From: Pseudisothecium myosuroides
Taxonomy: Eukaryota > Streptophyta > Bryopsida > Hypnales > Lembophyllaceae
Assembly (NCBI GenBank): GCA_951799445.1
Contig: OX637297.1
Coordinates: 2,852,001-2,916,000 of the forward strand
Length of the DNA: 64,000 nucleotides
Direction: 5' to 3'
In this document: positions 57,252 through 64,000 of the stretch, piece after piece
How the letters are laid out: each line of letters starts with the position of its first letter
How positions within the stretch are numbered: the stretch's first letter is position 1
Notes under the pieces: model-generated
Database searches by the model: none
What the model saw: only the letters and a program-made list of their open reading frames with translations
Told to the model about the DNA's origin: nothing
Program-made: the position numbers and the translations under genes

Positions 57252-57299
57252 CTGCAACTGTAAAAATTGTACACAGAAAGAACTTGGTAAGAAAAAATA

Positions 57300-58261
57300 T
57301 ATTTATTACAAAGTCTCAAAACAAGAAATAAATTTACAATATATACAACTTTATAGTCTTTGTCCATCTATCTACCTATAACTACGTAGTGCATGTTCAA
57401 GGAATTGACGATAGAATTTTCAGAACGTTAAACTTGGGTCGAGTTGATTGAGAGATTAGGAAAGGTTTTGAAAACCACCTAGCTGGTGTGAGTGCTTATT
57501 TACCCACCCTTGGTAAATAAACGAGCACAACTAGGCTCTTGGTAAATAACCGTTTGACTCAATTTACGAGTGTTTAGCGCCAATCCATTGTGCCTTTCAA
57601 GCAATGGATCTTTTCTACATTCCTAATGTTTGCTAACTCGTATAAAGAAAACGAAGCTTTAACCTAAGCTTTTTCTATAAGGTTCTAAATCTATAGTTGA
57701 CCTAAACCTAATCCTAAAAGCTAATAATCCACCTTCTAGTGTTACCTAATGGGCTGAATTACATTCATCAAGTTATTATTTTTAGGAAATTATAACTTGT
57801 TCCTTGTAGACCTTGATATTACCTTTCTAGTGTAACTAGTTACTCTAGATTTAGTCTTTTCTAGCAAAAGTTATCCATGAATGAAGTTTGACCGCTAATC
57901 GGTGTTTAACTAATAGTGGTTAGCCCTAATTTCAAAACTAATTTCTAATTTCACTTTTGATTCCTAAATTATTCCTACTTTTTAGATCCTATTCCTTGTT
58001 CCCTTTGGATGAATTAAATTATTCCTACTTCCTATTGGCCTTTCTAATTTAGTTGCCTCTATATCCTCCCTTTTTAAGTTCTCCTTGCCTAATCTATTCT
58101 ATCTAGGTCCTAACCTTCTCCCTAGTCTACTTAATTGTGGTGGGTTTTTTTGTTTATAGACAAAAACCAAGAATGAAAAAAAAAGAATAAAAAAAAGGAG
58201 GATCGACCCCTGCCTGGGCTTCGGCCACTACCTGGACCGACCTCTGCTTAGGCTCCGACCC
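57300..58261. other. AT-rich DNA without a recognisable gene
   Basis: Short frames only. A small inverted pair TTATTTACC / GGTAAATAA lies at about 57497-57517 with a further GGTAAATAA copy at 57541. A run of A begins the G/C-richer minisatellite region to the right. Confidence 0.4.
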
Positions 58262-58420
58262 TGGCAACTGGGGCTCCGGTTTATGGGGCTCTGGTTATTG
58301 GGGCTCCGGTTGATGGGGCTCTGGTTATTGGGGCTCCGGTCGCTAGGGTTTCAGTGTTGGGCTCCGATGGCCGCTAGGCTCCGACTTGCTGGGCTCTGGC
58401 TTGTTGGAGCTTCGGCGTTG
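58262..58420. repeat. GGGGCTCCGGTT minisatellite
   Basis: About eight units of roughly 16-18 bp, GGGGCTCCGGTTNNTT with GGGGCTCTGGTTATT variants, degrading rightwards into GGGCTCCGA units. The left neighbour (58205-58260) has related GGCTTCGGC and GGCTCCGAC pieces. Confidence 0.75.
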
Positions 58421-58639
58421 ATATTGGATTTCTGATGGCTAGGTAGCCTAGTAAGCAAAGGAAAAAATTGACCCCGACTAAGGGCGACCAAAAAAAAGGA
58501 ACAAGGACACCTATAGTAATCCCTCCCATCTTGTGAATGTATTCTAAAGTAGACCCTACTTGGACCTAGACTTTCTTGGAGACTAAACTTTGGGTGTTTC
58601 CAAAGCGTGTCTTAGAAACTAAACTTTGGCGGCAATAAC

Positions 58640-58792
58640 TGGGGGGTTTCAAAGCTTCACCGTATCTTCGGTTTTAACACCAAATTTAGGACTATTTCCT
58701 AGAACTCCTAGGGTCAAAGCTCCGCCGTTACCACATTTGAATACACAATTTAGGACTTGGAATGATTTGAGGGTTCAAAGCTCCACCGTAAG
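58640..58792. repeat. Three-unit ~62-bp tandem repeat
   Basis: TTTCAAAGCTTCACCGT (58648), GGTCAAAGCTCCGCCGTT (58711) and GGTTCAAAGCTCCACCGT (58771) recur at 61-64 bp spacing, with AATTTAGGACT between them. Unit similarity is clear only around these cores. Confidence 0.55.
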
Positions 58793-60840
58793 GGGGCGGT
58801 TCACCAACCAACAAGAGAGAAGGGACTCCCGAAGGATGGATTAGTTCACTAAAATTTCCCAAGTTGAACAAACTCTACCACGGTCACTAAAAGAAAGATT
58901 AGAGGGAAGTAGTGTCACCTTTCTGTTAGTCTCACTCAACATAAGGACTTACACTAAAGGCCCTCAAAGCGGCATCGCCAAGGTATGGTGAGGGTGACTT
59001 TATGATTAGTACATGGACTCAAAACGTGCCACAAGAATATAAAAATCACGGTTCACTAACTAATAAAAAAGGCATCAAATCATATACCATTTAGGGGAGC
59101 CCCCTAAGGTTTTCAAGAAGCTCAAGAAACACAAACAATGGGGCCAAAAGTGCCCCAAAAACACTGTTCAAGGTTTTTGGCAAAAATGCCAAAATATCCA
59201 CCACCACGTGGACTCAATGAACCCCAAAATAAGAATAGGTGGTGGTTTGAGAGAGAAATGGGGACCCTTTTATAGTCTTCCAAGGCCTCCACCTCCCTTC
59301 TTTTTAACCTAGATAATCCTATTTTTTCGGATTTTCATCCTTATCTTTTAGGATTTTCACCTATTTTGATATTTACGCTAGTCCAAAACTTTAATTACTA
59401 GAGATCAACTCCAAATTGAAAACCGATTGCACCATTGGCTTCAGAAGGTCATTTCTAGTCTAAAGATCCCTCTACCCCCCTATTTCAATACCAAAATACC
59501 ACCATAAACTAGCGCCAACTAGGGTCAGTAAAAAAGGTAAAAATCTATTTTTTGGAGGTTACCTTTTTTGACCAAGGTGACTAGCTAAGTTGGTCGGGAA
59601 GGTCTTAGGAAGTAAGAAAAGACCCTTCGTTGGCTTTGTTCTAACTTTGTGTGCTCCTGGGACGCCGATCAACTCCACGTAAATCCCGCCAAGTTAATAA
59701 TTTGAAAGGATGTTGGTGATTCGGGTAGCTCTCGTTATCGGAACACTGTGAAACTTATTGGGGCGCGTTAATAGTATAAAAGAAGCTAAATTAATTTTTA
59801 GTGAGATTTTACCGCCATCTGGGTAATTACCTGTGAATTTTCCATCGTGATTTTGGGCGGTTGACTGTCCGGAAGGGGTATCTCCGTAATCCAAAAAATT
59901 CCAAAATTTCTTGGGGAACCTCTCATGGAGTTCTCTAAGAGACGTGCAAGTTCACGTTTTGATCTTGCATGTTTTGATACGGCAAGTAAAAATACACTTC
60001 CATTGGTTTACTAGCAGTTAAGGAATCTTCCGCATATGGGAGAATCTTGGCAAATGGATTTCGCTTTTGACTTCCCGGTATGGTTCCGACCCTAGATTAC
60101 AATCCGGTGGCCATAGATTCCTTTGCTGGCCCATCTTAAGAAAGTGACATCTACGTGCTAACAATTGGGGGTTCTACTATTCGTTGATGGAATGGAGAAA
60201 CTAAAATCTCTCTTGAAGAATCTATCTAAGAATCTTCTTGAACTCTCTTCAGACCAATTTAGCCATTTATGGTCACATGCACAGTGATTTTAGGCTATTT
60301 TTGGTAGAAACCCTCAAACTTGCTAGCTCTCACTATTTCTGTGGTTCTAATCTATTCACAAATGGATTTTAGGGCTGTTCTAGGAATAAAAGGCTACTTA
60401 GGACCAAAGGGAACATTGGTATGTAACATGTCCATTTCGGTTTTACACTCTTTTTAGGGCTTTTTGTATATAATTACAACTTAAATTGCAAAATCTAGAA
60501 AAACAAACAAACTATAAGTCTCAAGTGACAAATTGGGAGCTCACAGCTGGATGTCTGTCAATGGATTCGAGGCCTACTCTGGCTAAACCTCATCCAACTT
60601 GTGCTCCTCTTCAGACACCTAGTCCTCGGCCACCTCCGCTTGGTCATCTTCCACCTCTCATTTGTCCTCAGCCACATTTGACAACTCCTCAGCCAACTCT
60701 GGATGGCCAGGAAGACCCATCCCAGCTTTGTCATCCTCCGGCACTATGGCAAGTGAAGCCATTAAAGAACTCGTGACATCTTGGATCTAGGGCGCACTCT
60801 ACGTCTGTCTCATGGTGTCTGCCCCGTAAGCCTTGATCTA
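58793..60840. other. No recognisable gene
   Basis: A 66-codon minus frame (59694-59894) continues past its stop with protein-like sequence (YVELIGVPGAHKVRTKPTKG) down to about 59580 and may be a relic of a coding region; it is not recognised. A plus frame at 60486-60776 is Pro/His-rich and probably spurious. Confidence 0.3.
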
Positions 60841-63106
60841 AAATGAAGGAGAGGCTACAAATGGTTGCAATGGCTGCATTGGGAACCCCACAAAAGTGGC
60901 CTGCACCAAGCTCTTCATGTAGTCCTTTAGTTGCGCCATGTCTGACTCTTGATTGCTATTGATTAGAGCCTGCCCTTTCTTGAATTCCGACTCGCTGATA
61001 TCCGCTGTTGAGTCCTGTCTCTTCTTCTTCGTAGGAATGCGCGTGTCGGAAGTTGGAGTCACATTAACTTGATCTCCTGCAGACATTGAGGACCCGTGCA
61101 TTAGGCTTGACTCCGGTCGGTTTTCTAAATCTGAGACTTCAATCAGGTGTGCAGCCAAAACAGCATTCATGGGGTCATGCCATGTTTCTTCCTCTCCTCT
61201 GCCTCCTTCCAAATTGACGACCATGTCCAGCAATACCAACTCATCAACTGATGGACTCATCAATTAGAGATCTCGCCCTCTCTTTCCCCTTCCTATAACG
61301 CAATCCCTTTTTATCAGAAGTGGGCACTGCCTTCTCGAGATGAGCATTCTTATCAACAAAATAACTAGACTGAAGGAAATTATCCTTGTCCAGATTCTCC
61401 AACTTCACTGCCATGTCCTAAAATTTCTCATGGTAGTTTGCATCATCGATGGAGAAGTGATCCATGCCAGACATCTGCCAAACAATACGTGATTTAGTAC
61501 TACAAAATTTGTAGTTCAATTCGGATCGACTTGACTCCCCCAACATCAAGAATCTTGCCCAAAAAATAAGGATTCAACTCGGACTGACTTGAATGTGGAA
61601 AGCAGTCACTACACGAGAAGTTCAATTCAGATCGACTTGAAATAACTTAATGATGAATACACTGACAAAATTAAAAAAAACAATATAACAAATGAAGCAC
61701 AAAACAAAAGGGATCGGAATTAGATTAAATTCAACTTGACTCAACTTGAAATCAACAAATAAAGGACAAACAACATACCCAAGCAACACACACAAATTTG
61801 CTTCCAGCAAAAATGGAGAGGACATTGTTTTTGGCATTATAGAAGAGGTCAAGCACATCGAGGTAGAACTCCATTTGGATTTTCTTGTCATAAATCCTAT
61901 ACTCCAGCTCGTTGTATGATCCCGCCTTAGACCACTTCCCGTCCATTGGCAGGTCAAATCTTCTTGGGATTGACCTTGGCTTAATCTGAGCACCTCTTTT
62001 AATTAAGAAGATGAGGTGCACGGGAGCCTTGGCAACAAAAGAACTTGGATTCAAGTCCATGAGGCGCTCCGCATGTACATTGCATGCTGCAAAGTTTAGG
62101 AGCCCGCCATCTTCTCTTTTCTGATGAATTCCCTCACCTGGTCGTCCACCTCCTTGTCCTCGATAATCTAAAGTTGGACTTGCAGTTCTCTGAGGCATGG
62201 GTTAGTTAGCTCAGCACCCTATCCATAAATTCTTCATAGTAGAGAGAATCTTTTGGGGCCATGCTCTTGTATTTGACTCTTGGGATGTTGCGGAAGTCTA
62301 GCAGCACGAGCTTGATAGAGCTCTTCATCCGAGTCATCCCATGCCTCAGGGGCCCAAGACCCCATTATGTCTTCCTTGGAGTCGTATGACCTCAAGTAAG
62401 CCCGAGCCTCTGGCTTCTTATACTTCCCTTTGCTCCTCAAGAATACCTTGAAGAATTCCACAGCATAAGGCGAAAACTCCTTGCATTTCTTATTCTTGGT
62501 GGATGGCCTCTTAACCTGGGAAAAAAACTCTTCTTTTGGACCTGTCAAGAGCAACTGCTTAGTGGCCTACTTGATGTCATACTTCTTCTTGAAGGTCTTC
62601 CACGCTTTCCAACGGTAAGTGCCTTTGGGTCCAAAGAATCCGAAGCTACACTTCTCAAGCTAGAAAAACTTTTTTACAGCCCATTTCCTCTTGACCCTCT
62701 CCAGCCACTGCCTCGAGCTGTAGTAATCGCAAACGACTCCCAACACCTTCTTGACTATGACCTTCGGATAAGGGAAGGTCCTCTTTGGCGTTCTGTTTAG
62801 GAGGTGCAAAGCAAGTCTTATGAGATTGTTCCTAGTGGTGTTTCCCATCCACTTGAAGAACTCGCGGGTGAGTCCACCATCCCTCTCCTTGTCCCAGTTC
62901 TTCGTATCCTTCATCGGCTTCAGAGACTCAGGATTAATGAGCAGCCCTTCCATGTGCTTCAAAATAACCTCTTTCCACAAGTTGTAAACCTCATCGGTTG
63001 TGGTGATCAGCTTGATCTCGTTGTGGATGTCGAGTTTCTCCAGTTGCACTCTATTAGCGGCGTCTTGGTTTTTCTTGACGTTGATCATGGTAAATTGAAG
63101 TTTCAT
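60841..63106 (-). pseudogene. Long unidentified reading frame, broken
   Basis: Protein-like minus-strand pieces follow in order over 2.2 kb. 63106-62660 starts MKLQFTMINVKKNQDAANRV and contains LTREFFKWMGNTTRNNLIRL and VLGVVCDYYSSRQWLERVKR. After a TAG come GPKGTYRWKAWKTFKKKYDI, and 62554-62234 (FSPYAVEFFKVFLRSKGKYK). Then 62150-61790 with one frameshift: NFAACNVHAERLMDLNPSSF, DGKWSKAGSYNELEYRIYDK and FYNAKNNVLSIFAGSKFVC. Last, 61480-60841: MSGMDHFSIDDANYHEKF, stop, DMAVKLENLDKDNFLQSSYF, and a Ser/Thr-rich, Met-rich C-terminus ending FVASPSF-stop. Five or more stops or shifts. It would be about 700 residues. It lies head to head with the CCGG-family ORF at 63585, 478 bp apart. I recall similar repeated ORFs in non-seed plants but cannot name the family. 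Confidence 0.45.
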
Positions 63107-63584
63107 GGTATAAGAGTACGAAAACTCAAAATGTATAGAAATAGATTAGAATAGGATTAAGATAGAGTCAAAAAATTTCAATTTTTGATAAAACATAAAG
63201 AATTCGGTCCAATTATGGATAACTTTAGAATAGTCAATTTTTGGATTGCTAGAACTTTTATGGTTGTTATGTCACTGGATGAAAGATGGATCCAAAATCC
63301 GGAAATGTCCCGGATGGATGGAACCTATGGCCTAGAACTCCAGTCTAAGAAATTAGGATTAGTACCATTACAGAAACAGTCTCCTACCCGTTCTCCTCCG
63401 GCAACCGTCGGCTGCTCGTTGGGTACTTAAGCCCACCGCCACTCCATTTTTCTCCCTCTCTGTTTTGCAGGACTCTACGCGCATGTAGTTGAGTGAAAGA
63501 GTGGTGAGTTAGGGATGTACCGGGGAGAGAAAGGTGAGGTCGGTGCCGTTTGCACCAGATTAGTATTCCTTGTGTCGATATTCC
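63107..63584. other. Divergent intergenic region
   Basis: Separates the minus ORF at 60841-63106 from the plus ORF at 63585. The right half is GC-richer with CCGG motifs; a TCTCCCTCTCTGTTTTGCAG stretch at 63451-63470 resembles a splice acceptor, so a leader intron before the 63585 ATG is possible. Confidence 0.3.
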
Positions 63585-64000
63585 ATGGCGGAGGGCAGTG
63601 ATCCAAAACCCCATAAACATTTGATCACGGCCCGGATGGTTTGTCCTACTATCCCTTCCAATCCAACCATTCAGAAGCAATTAGAGGAAGATCTTATGTG
63701 TATAGGGTGCGTCGGATTGATACGGAGGCCGTGAAACCTCAAGAGTGAGGATGTGATTCAGGAGCACATCTTAGGGGTTCCAAATCAATATGAGTTGACA
63801 GTTAGAGGTCGACTTGTAGCTTGGACCGAGGATATTTGGACGGAGGTGTATTTGTTCAAGAAAAACGGATCCGGATTAGCCTCTTGGACAAATAAGTACG
63901 CGAATGGAAAGTTCCAGAGTCCGGCCAATGCAAAAGAGGAGTATGCCATTAGTGATTGTAGGAACGATAAACATAGATGGGTGCTGGAATTCCTGATTCC
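63585..64000 (+). pseudogene. CCGG-family protein, copy 3 (5' end, runs off window)
   Basis: ATG 63585 opens MAEGSDPKPHKHLITARMVC. The frame meets a single TGA at 63732-63734, then runs open to the window end: EDVIQEHILGVPNQYELTV, RGRLVAWTEDIWTEVYLFKK, GLASWTNKYANGKFQSPANA and VLEFLIP. This aligns with 53600-53890 (WGTVYNF, GWASRTDKYGNGKFFNPVNP, VLEFLVP), with conserved W, Y and the GKF-P-N-xxxYA-DC spacing. One stop in 138 codons makes this the least damaged copy of the domain. If the TGA is a sequencing error or lies in an unrecognised intron, the gene might be intact; the 3' part is outside the window. Confidence 0.5.

Noticed and set aside
60486..60776. 96-codon Pro/His-rich plus ORF
   Set aside because: Low-complexity CCTC-type composition without conserved features; no supporting context.
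1..64000. LTR retrotransposon coding region or CRISPR-like array
   Set aside because: No reverse transcriptase, integrase or protease motif, no paired long terminal repeats and no regularly spaced identical repeats were recognised on either strand.

Overview
The window looks like nuclear DNA of a land plant: AT-rich, intron-bearing and full of transposon debris. The firmest evidence is a complete 11-exon gene for the plant-type meiotic protein SPO11-2 on the minus strand at 43120-46059. The mobile elements (Ptta/En-Spm-like, PIF/Harbinger, CACTA-ended and Stowaway-like MITEs, tRNA-derived SINE-like copies) are also plant types. Several protein families remind me of non-seed plants such as bryophytes, but that is recollection and I cannot fix the clade. 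I recognised no reverse transcriptase or integrase.

Layout. 0-9 kb: eroded exons of DNA-transposon genes, ending in a Ptta-like reading frame (7327-8906) split by a 442-bp MITE. 9.2-10.9 kb: minus-strand copy of a CCGG-rich repeat family of unknown class, seen again at 53.6-56.3 and 63.6-64.0 kb. 12.8-14.5 and 27.4-28.4 kb: the 5' and 3' parts of one DDE-transposase-like protein family, separated by 13 kb of nested repeats. That stretch holds a ~178-bp tandem array, ~340-bp foldbacks, a 743-bp foldback, a CACTA-type MITE, a SINE-like copy and the exons of one unidentified gene (17.8-23.2 kb).

28-43 kb: AT-rich DNA with a decayed Harbinger transposase (30.1-31.1 kb, minus), more MITEs, a broken Myb/SANT-like gene (38.9-39.2 kb) and hairpins. 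43-46.4 kb: SPO11-2, with a dispersed repeat 64 bp upstream of its start codon. 46.6-52 kb: a Harbinger-type locus with the nuclease on plus and the Myb/SANT-like partner on minus, the partner split by insertions. 52.8-64 kb: tandem duplications, the second CCGG-family copy, an FCP1/NIF-like phosphatase pseudogene (minus), minisatellites, a long unidentified broken minus-strand reading frame (60.8-63.1 kb) and the start of the third CCGG-family copy.

Only SPO11-2 looks like an intact cellular gene. Nearly everything else is mobile DNA in decay. The repeats share a theme of long inverted arms that would fold into hairpin RNA if transcribed.
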